Positions 11,023 through 23,400 of a stretch of 64,000 nucleotides of DNA are shown here, one piece after another. The stretch lies in the NCBI GenBank assembly GCA_914767715.1, contig OU612073.1, positions 7,190,001 to 7,254,000 of the forward strand. Reading direction: 5' to 3'. Each line of letters opens with the position of its first letter. Position 1 is the first letter of the stretch. This DNA comes from Membranipora membranacea. Its lineage: Eukaryota; Bryozoa; Gymnolaemata; Cheilostomatida; Membraniporidae. Under the pieces are notes generated by a model that saw only the letters and a list, made by a program, of their open reading frames with translations, did not search any database and was not told where the DNA came from. The translations under genes were made by a program, and so were the position numbers.

Positions 11023-13627
11023 ATGACTGGCACCAACAGCAGTTTTTCATCAACAAAGTTTTTGACAGGTAAGCAAATATCAGGTAAGCATTAAAGTTCC
11101 TCTAGCATCAGCCTATGAGAAATAATATTTCAAAATATAACCTTGACTGTAAACAAGTTGATAACAGACTTGTTTAAAGAAATCAGAAGAAAAACTAAAT
11201 AAAACTCACATAAATTTTCTGAAACGTTGAGAGAAGTTGTCCAGTCCTGCACACGTAGACAGATAACTCGGGTCAGATCTATCAGGTATTAGCCAATGAA
11301 ACCCCAAGATTGATAATCTCACATTGCATCTATATCGATATTGATAAGATTGCTGTAGTATATTCTAATATTGATCAGATCGGGTGAGGTGAGGTACAGC
11401 CCACCCAAATCTAAGCTCCTCAGATCAGTGTCGCCGAGCTGGCCCCATACCGGTGCTTCAAAACCCAAAACAAGGAAATCAACAGAGCCAGACGCTTCCA
11501 CAGCAGATCCACAAGTGAAAAGAGCCTCCATATCAAAGGTAGCGCTAGTCAGAATTTAAGAACATCTTATATCAATTGTAATGGAGCGTGCTATAATAAT
11601 ATTAAATAAAAGTATACACTTTTTGAGCTATTCATGGCCCTTTTCGGGGCCAATGAGAATATGCTTACATTAAGATCAATGATACGACTCATCAATAAGC
11701 GCATCCTAGTTCGTGGTAAGTGTGGGCAAGCTAGGGTTATATGTGAAGAGCTCACCTCGATTAGTAGGATGGGTAGTGACCGGGAATTGAACCAGCAACT
11801 ATCAGATTGAGAAGCTTGAATCCTAATAACTACGCCACCTTTTTACCTTCTGTCAAATCTACAGCTTACATAACTGTTGTAATGATACATTTTTGCATTT
11901 TCCACCATTTGACCACAGAAATTAAGTTTAGCCATGTTGGATTGATAATCAAAGCACTAAGACACATGATTGACATCCCTGACTTAAATTATTACTGATT
12001 ATAGAGCCAGTCCATGGCTTTACTGAGAGATGGGTTGTTTAAAAAGTCTTCAACAATGCCTCGAACCTTTATGAGGCATGCGTCAGCCCATAAAAGACTA
12101 TCCCAGTCAGAGAAGCTGATAAGAGAAGTAACCAGCCGCGTACCAAGTCTACCTGTGATCGACTCCCAGGCAGAGAAGGTGGTCAGCAAGAAACAAACTG
12201 AGTACAGGGGTGGACCAGGCCACATCACGACGGAAGCTTCAAGGTTTGTAGGCTATCTTCAAGATTAAATTTGATTCTTGATGAGATTCTGAATCGCTAA
12301 ACACACCTTCATTGAAAATTGTAATTTGCAATTGTCAATTAGAGCACAAGAAAACCAATTAAACAAAAAACTTCACCTGATCTAATATAGTTTTAAGTTT
12401 AGTTTATTACCAAACCCAATACAACAAAGTGAAAATAAAATCCATAGTGCTCTTATGATGATGGGTCATTCCAATGCTATGCATTCAGACGGGTTCAGTA
12501 GTCTGGGTAGCTCAGTCTAAAGGAGTTATAGACTCTAACTCCTTGCTCAGGCTAAAGTTATGCTAATGCTGAAATCACGTAATTCTCAGGTTCAGACTGG
12601 CTGCAATAACAGAAGAAACTCCTGAGATGTTATCAGAACAAACACAGAGACCCAACCAAGCCTTCCGAATGAGAACTTTAGCACAGCGCCGGCGTAACAG
12701 TATACATGAGCAAAGTAGAGACATCATAAGTGAGACGAGAAAAAATGTGTTTGCCAATAATCACAGAGCTGGCTCAAGGTTTGACTTTAAAAAAAAAATT
12801 GTGTAGAAAACTTGGTTTGCAAATGACTTGATAACCACACATTATTGCAGAACACCGTATATATCAGACGTACGATTATTACAGTGGTTTTCAAGAGATC
12901 TTCCAAGTTATATTTCTCATCAATTATGCATTAACACTTTAACAAGTTTGTTTTTTTCATTATTTTTTGGGTATTTGGTAACACATTGTCAACAATCGAG
13001 TATTATCCACATTATTACTGGCTGGGACAGTAGGTACCTCTTGCATCGATTAATATAAACCTGGTTTACTTGATTGCAGAGGGAAAGCAGCTATTTGCGA
13101 TGATGGTGTAATATGGAGGATTGTGTCTCACCTTCCAACTAAATACATGAAAACAGCGTATCAGAGCGGATATCGACTTATCAATGAGAGACAAAGGTGA
13201 GACAATTCTCAGATAAACTTTGTGATATGATTTTTAGCCGCTTCCCTTTAACGAAAAGCCACTGACTGTTCAAGGTGGTTCTTCTAAGCAAACATGTGTA
13301 TCAATAGATAAAATGAGGTTTGAGATATCAATGTATTAATGTGAGATCTGGGAATTCTCATCATATATGTCATTGACCAGACAGCGAATGATACAAAAAG
13401 ATTATTGTATTGCGGGATGCTCCTTGCCATGCTTGCTTGAACAACGAAATGCTGATTTTGACCAAATGGGATAGAATCTGATGTTATTTGTTTCTGTAAG
13501 TAACACCTTACTTCTTGTTGTAAAACCTACATTCATAGCATCCCTCTCGCTTTTTAATTGCAGGAATCTAATAAAACAAAATGTGGACAGAATTGATGAG
13601 CTTGGAGATGCAATCAGGAGCGTATAA
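11023..13627 (+). CDS. Unrecognised seven-exon gene, basic low-complexity protein (285 aa)
   Basis: Exons join in phase as 11023-11068, 11263-11285, 11359-11538, 12005-12243, 12590-12778, 13080-13196 and 13564-13627, giving 858 nt. Every junction has AG/GT borders and matching phase, and the last five exons are open throughout. Residues ~25-90 are rich in Ser, Pro, Lys and Arg and look disordered. The middle is basic (FMRHASAHKRLSQSEKL, RTLAQRRRNSIHEQSRD). The C-terminus is helical and probably coiled coil (INERQRNLIKQNVDRIDEL). I see no catalytic motif, signal peptide or membrane segment, and I do not recognise the family. The first two small exons and the ATG at 11023 are the weakest part: exon 1 has a second donor at 11083 in the same phase, and the true start may lie further upstream. 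Confidence 0.5.
11755..11850 (-). repeat. tRNA-like SINE head
   Basis: The complement contains a B-box-like ggttcaattcccggtcac and a degenerate A-box region (ggcgtagttattaggattc). It looks like the head of a SINE, not a functional tRNA, because the arms do not fold into a full cloverleaf. It lies in an intron of the 11023-13627 gene. Confidence 0.45.
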
Positions 13628-14139
13628 ATTATACAAGTACACAACACTTTTTATAACGGAGTTCCATCTATACATGCACATCAAAAGAAAACTTCAGAAC
13701 CTCCGGGAAAGGCGCCTTAGCTTCTGATTAATCAACTTGGACTTATTATGGATTCTGACTGTCTATAGGGGGTCAATAAGAAACTATACAAGAGTTGTTA
13801 CTTGTAACAGCGGTGGTATGAGAAGCCACAAATTTTTCATTTATTACTCACTTTAATTGATGTCTTATAAATAAAAAAAAACAATAAATGTGATCACCAA
13901 TCTTTGTCACATACTATCAGTCACGAAGTTGGTTGAGTCCGTGATGACTCTTAGAAAGATCAGTAATCATTTTATATCAATGTGTTGGCTCTGATTGGCT
14001 TGTGGATGGGAGAGAGCTTATGCCAGGACAGAAGGGGCTCTTCATGACAGAACCTATTGATATTATAGTGAATGTGAAAGAAAATCAGTTTCACTTTCAC
14101 TATTTCTTAAAAGGTACTTTCACTGACTCGGCATTGGCT

Positions 14140-14245
14140 CTCTTTCACACCCAACAGCCAATCAGTTCAGAGCCATCACACCGGCCAATCATATCAGAGT
14201 TATCACATTGGCCAATCAGTTCAGAGCCATCTCATCGGCTAACGA
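14140..14245 (+). repeat. Short tandem repeat of ~29 bp
   Basis: About three imperfect units of the form ggccaatcagttcagagccatcaca follow one another. Similar ttggctctgattggc words recur at 13985, 18765, 19025 and 63720, so the unit comes from a dispersed repeat. It lies just beyond the stop codon of the minus-strand gene ending at 14255. Confidence 0.55.
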
Positions 14246-14254
14246 GTATATAGG

Positions 14255-15284
14255 TCATCTTCTCATGCTGTTGCTTCTGGTTCCCGGATTCGATTTTGCG
14301 ATAAGTCGTTTCATTTCTATTTCTTCTTCACTTGGCCCTCCACAGGCCATAATCACTACTACAGCTATGCTGGTCACCACTATTATGTTAACCACTGTTA
14401 TATGAAAGTGAAATAAAATAATATTCAAAGGCAGATGATAAACGACCCTTTTTGAGTGATAAATGCATAATACACAACCAGTTAAACCAACAAATTTATG
14501 GAAAATTATCTAACCAACAATCTGTTTTAAAATTAGCCCCGTTGACTAAATTGTCAAGGCTGATAAAACTAAGCTAGCCTGTTTACTTAGCAGGGGCAGG
14601 GAGGATGTCCTCGTCCCTACCTCCCTGGCAGGGGTAATACAAATTACTGTGGGGCTGACTTTAGGGAGTTGCCTCCTATTTGGAAATGGATAGACAACTT
14701 TGATTGTCAATCTTTTAGGCTTTCTACTATGTTCTGGCTCAGTTCTCATAATGAGATAACCTCCAGTTTTTTATGACTTATTCTCAGTCAACTCAATCCC
14801 TATCAGCAACAAATTTTGATAACATCCATTAAAAAGTATTGTGATTCATGATTTCTGCTCCGCTATATTGCTATCTTCTAGGTACCTCCCAGTCAACTTA
14901 CATATAGCAGCCACAACCACACTGTTGTCAGAGGTATAACTTTCACAGTCTGAGCTGGTTTCGCAAGATCGCAACTCCAACGAGTAATGGAGCTTCTTTG
15001 TATCACCAGGGCATGTCTTATTTGGCAGCGGATATGGGTTATTACACACTCTATATCTGCATACTTAGAACGAATAAAAATAATAATATATCGTAACAAT
15101 CAAAAGTATAATAGAGCAAAAAAACAGTCATCGTATCCACTGAACATCTGGGCAGTGTGATGGTGGCTCTTTTTAGATTTGTATTGATCATAAACTATGG
15201 TCATGATTTGGTGCGTTGGTGCTGGGCAGTATCTTCAAGCACATAATAATCTGTAATGATTTTCTGAACACTTACGCAGTTGTC

Positions 15285-15334
<50 letters not shown>

Positions 15335-18300
15335 CTATGGCTATGATGAGCTTAGCATCCGTGCGTATATATACATATAGATACATATATATACATATAT
15401 GTATACATTATATTTATATAACATATGTTTATTATAGATCTAATTTGAAACAATCTGGCAGCATTTGGGTTTGCTTCTGGAATATATCTTTTTTGCGGTC
15501 CTGTTCTACCAGTTACTTCTCAGTTGAGAGGAACAACATCATATGAATTGAATCAAATTAATTTTACACAAACATTTCTTGGTAGAGGTCTTGGTCAACA
15601 CCCAAAAGAGATTGCAGCGTTCTTGCATGTGTAATTTCTTGACTCGAATAGCCTTATTTTAATATTATATTCTACAATAATAATCTGTAATCATTCAATC
15701 ATATTTTTGTGTCACCTTGTTTTGTTTCTTCTTTAATGGCACTTATGAAAAACACTTTTTTGAAAATGATTGAGATGCCAAAAAGTTATAAAAAGAAGAA
15801 GAAAAGAAATGGACTTACAGAAGCCTTCCTGGCATGTAGCGCTAAACCGATCACAGGTACTTGGCAAGAAGAGAGACCACGTACCCCAGTTGGCTTCATG
15901 TGTACCATCATGCAAATATCTGCTGCACCTTGTATGACAGTGTTTGAACTCCAATCCATCAAGCGGTGTCCTTATAAAGAAAATAAGTGTAACCATACAT
16001 AATGCCAATAAATAGTCTCCTTTTATTATATTCTACCTTTACCCGCTTACTGAACAAGCCTCTCCATTCACATGTACTGGAATATAAAAATCTTAAGCTC
16101 CGTTAGGTGGTGTTGCATATTTACAGGAACATAAGATAAAAATATATAGTCACCGACACATTTTTGGTATGCCATTAAACATGGCATTTCAAGCATGTAA
16201 TCCTCTGGAATCTCCAGTGAGATCAGATCAATGGTATCATATTTAGGACCCACAACCAAAATATAAATATAAATATGAACTTCCAGGAAATTTCAGATTC
16301 TTTTTGCACTTAGTTAATGGTAGCTTTTTTCTAGGTGTTTTTAAATGCTTATGATCGAGACACAGGGGTAAGCAAATATCGATTTTCTATACACCGTTGA
16401 AAAGCTGCTGAGCTACTGATTGCTCTCAATCCATCAAAAATGTGATTGGATGACGTTGCGTTATTTTGACAAGGAAATAAGGCCGAAAAGGCTGTTTTAG
16501 CAAAGTGGATGGCTGAGGTAATTTGAGTGCTAAAAATGTTATATGATGAGCCCAATGTGGCCTTTTACGTCAAGTCATAATGCATGTGATTTTTGAAATT
16601 TGATAGTATAATATGAAACTTTAAGTAACAATTTGAGATAGATTGAGTAAGTGAGAGCCAAATTGTTTGCTATTTCATATTATATCATCAAATTTCAAAA
16701 ATCACATACATTATGATGTGACGTTAAAAGCCAATTTGGGCTCATCATATATTATTTTCAACCAAAAAACAGGATGAACTATAACCTGCTATGGTCTATG
16801 GGTAGTTTTTAGTGTATTATACCTACAGTAACCTTTCTGAAGACATAAGTGATATGAGACATCGGTGAACCTGTTCACATTACATGATTTAGGGCAGCCA
16901 GAGTTCACAACCTCCACGTCTTGTCCTTTATTTACCCTCAATGTGTAGCTGGTGAGGAGGGTACTGTGATTCGCTTTGACTTTTTGAAATGAAAAGATTA
17001 AGATTTAAATTGATTGTGAAGGAATCAGGTTTTTGGTATCATTCTAGAGTTTTCAGTTTAATTAAGAAAACCGTTATAAGGTGTATCAACCGCGTGTAGT
17101 CCAGTTTCAAATGATTTTCACTCAAAGTTGACATTGGAAGATACTAAAAAGGCACTATTTTGTATATACTGTCATAAAAAGAATACCTTCTAAGTACCTT
17201 CATATCTCAACTTTGAGTGAAAATCGATTAAAATTGGGTCATATGCTGTAAATGAACCTTATAGCAGTTTTTCTAAATTGGAATGAGAACCCCTGAATGT
17301 TACCAAAAGCCTGATTCCTTCACAATTATTTAATGCTGAGGTTTGTGAGGGATTTTGTTGATCTGATATATGAGTATGACAATATGTCCTGGATAGATTT
17401 TAGGCGGTTTTCTACACATGCGAAATCAGTATTTGCTACTTAACTCCTACAACAAGGCTGTAGAGTTTCAATAGTTGAGAATGAGGAATGCTGTGTTTGG
17501 TGTTCAAAAACAAGTTAACAGAAACATTGGACTATGGCCAACACTGATTAAACGGTAAAATACTAAAATTCATGAGAGGCATAAATACTATTATGTACAT
17601 TGACATGAATTCATGGATTAACTGTTAAGTATACAATATGGTTATTTGTAGAGAAATTACATCATATTTTAGCTAATTGGATCTAGCTAAAATTCTGGCA
17701 TGTTTATTGTTTTGCTTTGACCGAGGTCCCAGTAACAACTTTAAAAAAACAGACAAGCTATTTGGCAAAAGTTAACAGGGTGTTAACTGTATCATAACTG
17801 AACTTTTGGACCAATCAGAGATGAGAAATTGTTTTGGCAACCATACATAAATTGCCATATGCTTGTTCAGGATCAGATACGTTCCCCTAATCCATGAATA
17901 TATATAATATATAGATAGTAGATTGGAAGATTAAAAGTAAGAGTAATCGCAGATTAACTGGACAAGTGAAGATTAAGATTAAAATCAATTTTCTTTAATC
18001 TTGCACAGCCCTATGATTATATACATACTTCCGTTTTGACACGACTCATCGCACTCTCCGTCACAATTGTAACAATTAACGATCATATCATCAAAGAAGC
18101 CCAACCAGTCATATTCCCATCCAATCAACTCCAGGTTATGGGTGATCTGTGATGGGAAGAAATATATCGTCGAGGTTGAAGACTACCCAAAGACCAAAGC
18201 ATGTTATAGTCAGGCAGTTACTTTAGATAAAGTTGTGTGCTTGTTTCTTGTAATCGACATCCCGGTGACCGTAGCATCATAATGCAGAGAATGAGAATTA

Positions 18301-19597
18301 CCTTCCCTATTTTACCTATGGAAGGCACTCTTTCCACCATCAATAATTCATGCCAAGTAGAGCGTTGAATTTTTTCATCATGTAAATCTGACAAGACTTT
18401 ATCATAACCAACTCAAAAGTACCAAACTGGAGAGAGGACAACTCAAAATAGAGGCTTAAATTAGAGCTCCAAAAACTGTCTATAAGATCAAACCGGTGTT
18501 ATAACCGGGTTTACTAGAGCTACCTCTATGCTGAACATATGAACTCACATAGTTGTCTAGGTCAGTTTTCACTCTGCGTATCCGGCATTTTAGCTCAGTG
18601 TTTTCATTCTCATACCAAAATAATCCATTGTCAATGTGAGAATTGACATACAAAACTTTGTCGGGATTTCCTGTTAGTTTTTTGGTAAACGTCCATGTTC
18701 TGCACTTCTTCCTGAAATCACTGATTGCAGGTTTATTATTTAAACATCATATACTAGGCAATGTGTTGGCTCTGATTGGTCAGGTTGGGGAGAAAGCTAA
18801 TGCTTGGTTATTATGGTACTTTCAGGGAAGTACCTTTGACCTTGACAATGCCTTGTTTTTGTTTTAGATAATCTATACGATGAAATTTTGTGACCAGGAG
18901 TCGGGCTTGAATAATCGCTCTATCGGAACATGTGAAGTCTATTTGCCTAAACAATAAACAGATCCAGGCCAGCCCAATAGGTACTCTCAGGAAAGTACCA
19001 ATGACCATGCTTTGGTTCTTTCACTGCACCAAACCAGTCAGAGCCAACACATTGGCTGCATAGATACCAAGTCATCAAGAAATGGTACAAAGCAAGGAGT
19101 TGTTTACTCCGCCTTGAAGAGAAGACAACTATTCCAACTATTCAACATACCTAAGTATAGTAAGAACAATACGCGAGATTTGATAAGAGTAACATTGTAA
19201 CCTGCTCACAGTTGTTGATTGACCGTTTGTGTGAAGTGTGGACAGGATAAGATCATGCCAGAGCGATTTTGTGGGTTTACGTTTTTGGTTTCCATATAGG
19301 GTTTACCTAGCGTCATCATTACAAAAATCTGCGATTCAAAATAACATTATCACAGAAAGAGGTATACATTTAACATGTTAATAGATAGGTAACTGAAAAT
19401 TTATTGAAAGCTTTCCATATTAAACTCCTGACTGACCTATCCATCAGTCATGGAATTACTCAATCCAAACGCTGTTGAAAGTTCATGAGTAGAGTATGTT
19501 TAAGAAATAATTGTTCTAAGGTTATAAATGAAACATCTTGACTTACCAGGCTGAATAGACACACTTTGGGAGCTCTCAATGCAGCACAACTAGTCAT
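14255..19597 (-). CDS. Single-pass membrane protein with thrombospondin type-1 repeat
   Basis: In coding order the exons are 19597-19547 (ATG and start of a signal peptide), 19328-19307 (tentative), 18711-18549, 18146-18029, 16979-16833, 16076-16043, 15970-15819, 15063-14902 and 14394-14255. From 18711 on, every junction is phase-consistent and open. At least one small exon between 18711 and 19307 is unresolved, because the phases there do not join. The ectodomain is Cys-rich (NCYNCDGECDESCQNG, SGCPKSCNV). A TSR-like module follows, with NWGTWSLF...C...C and CRYRVCNNPYPLPNKTCPGD, matching the W..W and R.CNNP....C.G pattern. A hydrophobic stretch crossing the last junction (VVVAAI, then LVNIIVVTSIAVVVIMA) is the transmembrane helix. 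It is followed by a short basic cytoplasmic tail ending at TGA. The likely role is a cell-surface adhesion or recognition receptor, but that is inference from the architecture. Confidence 0.65.
15283..15334. repeat. (TAA)n microsatellite
   Basis: About 17 uninterrupted TAA/ATA units, followed at 15365-15425 by an AT-rich tatata tract. Confidence 0.95.
16541..16750. mobile_element. Fold-back element C (MITE)
   Basis: The left arm starts atatgatgagcccaatgtgg and the right arm ends ccaatttgggctcatcatat. The complementarity continues inward (cctttta.cgtca, tgtgatttttgaaatttga) for about 80 bp per arm. The whole 210-bp unit can fold into a hairpin. It lies in an intron of the TSR gene. Confidence 0.85.
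17009..17332. mobile_element. Fold-back element D (MITE)
   Basis: Inverted arms begin gattgtgaaggaatcaggtt and end aagcctgattccttcacaat, with pairing continuing inward (gattttcactcaaagttga against tcaactttgagtgaaaatc). A decayed relative is at about 7410-7650. Confidence 0.8.
17686..17905 (+). repeat. Dispersed repeat I, copy 2
   Basis: Same orientation and landmarks as 9607-9837 (gtcccagtaacaac, ccaatcagagatgagaaatt, atatgcttgttcagg). It lies in an intron of the TSR gene. Confidence 0.7.
18420..18490 (+). repeat. Solo arm fragment of fold-back G
   Basis: Contains accaaactggagagaggaca and an aactgtctata end, both characteristic of the arms of the element at 47484-48000. Confidence 0.55.
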
Positions 19598-20479
19598 ATT
19601 TACGACTGCTGACTTTACACGCTGCGCGTGCTAGAACGTCAAACAATGCTATGGCTGACACGCTGAGTAACTAACAATATTGGGCTTAGTAGTGTTTGAT
19701 ACAACATCACCGGTCAGTTCATGGCGCTGAACCATTCAGCATTCAGTACTTGCACACCTAGATATGTGATGATAACTTCTATTTAACAAGACTTATTGCT
19801 CCTATACTTTTTGCCATTCAATCAGGCAACATTAGGCCCTGAGAACAACCAATCTCAGTCAGAAATGGTATATTTTTTCAATGATACAAACTTTGGTGTT
19901 GTTTCAATGGAGTTCAGTTTTGGTACGAGTTCTCTTGAACGCTATGTCATATATGCTCCCATCCCTTGTAGCCAGCTTTTTCAATAAATGAATAATAACC
20001 ATAAATACAAAATCATTTGATTGACCATCATGTATTTATCTATCAAATTACTAAGCTCATTATATTGACATATATCGGTTTCAGATCAATTCCTATCAAA
20101 TTCAACAGTCAGCATTCAGTAGAATGAAATTATTGATTAAAATTCATCTACTGAAAAAATAAATTTGTCACATGCAAACTGGAACTGTTTTGCTGGCATT
20201 ACCATCCACACCCAGCCATTTCCGGATTTTGTTGAAACGTAGTGCCACTAGCTGCAACCCAGGCAGAGAGTTTGACCACAGGAACAAACAACCAAGAAAG
20301 TAGCTTGATATCGTTACGCTATTATTCCAACAGGCTTTCAAAATTTGAAAACGGGATCTTATGGTACCTCGGTGATGTCCTGCTTTGAATGTTTGGTAGA
20401 CGATTCTCTGCCCAGAGGTATTATTTTCAGTCAAGGTCCGCAAGACATGGTATTATAGTGTTGAGTAGATGATATTTTC

Positions 20480-23400
20480 TCAGTTGAAGTCATAAAGATA
20501 ATGTAAAACATCAAATTGCACCGTCCTACAACAGAAGAGTCACATGTTTGTGGAATTTGATCAAAATCTTTTACAAAATCAATAGGCCACATAGATCTGA
20601 ATGAGCAGGCAGATGTGACCAAACAAATTCTACCAATTTGGATAAAAATTTATCAATTTCATACTAAAGACTTGCAAAACAATCATGTTAAAAGCCACAT
20701 GCTTCGAATATCTGAGCCAACTCCTACTCATAAAGTAACGGTGGCATTTTCTCACATGCTATCCTTAGGAATAGCAGTTTTTTTACATTTTATATGAATT
20801 GCTATAACTCTGGACACAAATTTTAGTATTTTTAAATGCTGTAAACATTCAAGTACTATAATTGATGCTTCCCACTTCAAAGGATAATTATGAATGTACA
20901 AATAAACTGAACTTAACTTCTAGCTCTGCCATAAGGCAATGGGGTGATTCAGATTTATACCTAGTGAATGTGTATCCCGATGCTGGGGTGGGGGCCACTG
21001 GTGAGTGCACATACCTTGAGATGCTTTGTATGAACTCCAAACTGACGAGACATTTATACTTGGGCGAGTCGAACTGAGCCTCGCTGCCCACAGAGGAAAG
21101 CAGTCTCAGGCTTACCAGGTTACAGATCTATGAAAATCAAACACTCATTAATAACATACTATGTATGGATGGATTGATTTATTACTATCACTGACAAAGG
21201 CTGTGAAAGTCATATGAATGCCATCTTATGTGCAATGGGAAAATCCTGAGTAACTGGCAATGACGGCCAACTACCCAACACAAGCCATTTGATAATAAAG
21301 GAGCCCCACTGCCAACTGCAATGGATAAAAAATTTCAGTCATAGAATGAAAAAGATTCATCTTATACGCAAATAGCGAAATTCCCAATGCACATTCAGCC
21401 TTATTCTAAGATCTCCCAGGGTGATCTTAAAGTTTTTCTACCTTGATTGACTTACTAGTGGTGAGTAGTGAATCTTACTTGTGTATAAAGTCCAGTGGAT
21501 GGCAGGACCTTCCCTTCAATTATAGAGTAAAATATAGCCATAAGCCGATCTAACTGAAACTGCTTTGGTCCGAGTACTTGACTGCTGGTCTGCAATAATA
21601 TGATACAGAAACTGTACAGCTCTAGTAATGATAATAGGTGGGAGGTTGTTGCAACAATATAACATAACACTAAGTTCAAACTGGGCCTTATTTGGTAATG
21701 TGTGTACATTATAAAATTAAAGCGACCAATCTAATGGTTGCTGAAATTCTAAATTAATTTGATTATTCTCTCAGCAAAAGAGCTCCACTAATCAGGTGAG
21801 CTCCTTACCATCTTTATAATGCGAATATTAAAGCTTTGTTAGGTCAGTTTATTTTATTTCTCAATCACCCCGTTGAGATAATAAAGGGACATACAGTTTT
21901 GTTCCTTTAGTCTGCATGCAGTTGCTCTTCTTAAGAGGGAAGGATGGCGGCAGAGTAACTTAGAATACTTGCAAATAAAACCTAAAGCTATGCTATAATT
22001 TCCTTACCCGATGGTCACTTTTCTTCATCATTCTCTGTGTTTTTCTCATTCTTCCGGCATTCTACAGTTGAGACAAAAATGCTAGATATCTGAGACAGAT
22101 CATTTGTTCTGACTACCCTTCAGGATGAAGCTATCAATAGAACTAAATTTCCCAACATGGTAAGACATTACACTTTTCGGATCACAATTTATATTAATGC
22201 GTTAGTTATCATGGACTTATCACAATGTTGTTATAGGATTTGCTTTTTATGTTACATGGAATAATTAATCAATATTCAACTTAGGTAAAAGGTACCAAGA
22301 CATTGACGCCTTGGATAGCAACCACTTAAATTAATTATCACACTACCATATTCAAAATAGTTGTCATTTTTTGAAAAACCCCCCTAACAAAGAAAGAACT
22401 CACATCTCAATCAATCATATATGTACAACTAAGTACACGTAAACTAACACACTGCTACAAGCAAAAACATTTATTCCTCCAAAATCGAGAGCTCTTACCT
22501 TGACAAAGAACTTCTTGTCAGATTTAGCTGGATTGTATGATGCGAGGTATGAAGCTATTAGCAGATATTTGGAGAAATATGGTAGCTCAACACTCTGCTT
22601 CAAATGGCTCTCTATAAATAAATGTCAACATCATGGAAAAAAGGTAAGACGATAAATTGAAATGCCGTTGGAATGTGTCATTCTTTATGGGAGATACCAA
22701 ATTTGGTGAAGAGCCATATTAGGTTTATAAACATACTTCCCTTAGTTGCTAAAATTAAAATTAGTTTAGGAACAAAAATTATAATTTGTCTTCTTCTTTC
22801 AATGTGAGGGGACAACTTTAGAAAAGCTGTACTGCTGATCGTGAAATGAGAAAGCAACCATAAGCAAGTGTGCAGTGTCAGATCTTAGTTTAACTTTTGG
22901 TGATTTTTACCCATCAATAATGTCAAGATCATTTCTCCTATATCTTCAACTCCGCTCTTTCTACATACACCAGATACAGGCTTTACCCGCGGCAGCGTGC
23001 ATTCAAACTGTTGTTTCTCATTGGGGAGGGTATGGCGGATACCAAACTTAGATTTATAATTGATATTTAGCTCATTGCACATGACTACATATTGCTCAAA
23101 ACAAACCTGTTAGTTTGACAACACCATCATCTTCAGTTTGAGCTCTCTCCCACTGATTACTGGAGACCTCGTGTAAATAAATAGAGCTCATTGCCATCTT
23201 AAGATGAGGTTCGATAGCTTTGAATAACGCTCTACCATTATTTTCATCCACTAAAATATGGTATAAAAGATGTTAGATGACTGATATTGATAGCCTGCAG
23301 TGTCAGAGTGTATTCCAACTGTCTGCCTATCCTGCTTTGTACAGCATAATACCCAGCCTTATGGTAGAGATTGCTAAAATTCCTAGACCTGAGGCTAAAG

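Noticed and set aside
11992-12228. Minus-strand open frame opposite the fourth exon of the orphan gene
   Set aside because: The plus strand here joins in phase to four downstream or upstream exons; the minus frame has no partner.
15201-15386. Open frame with a long poly-tyrosine run
   Set aside because: The run is the translation of the (TAA)n microsatellite read on the minus strand.
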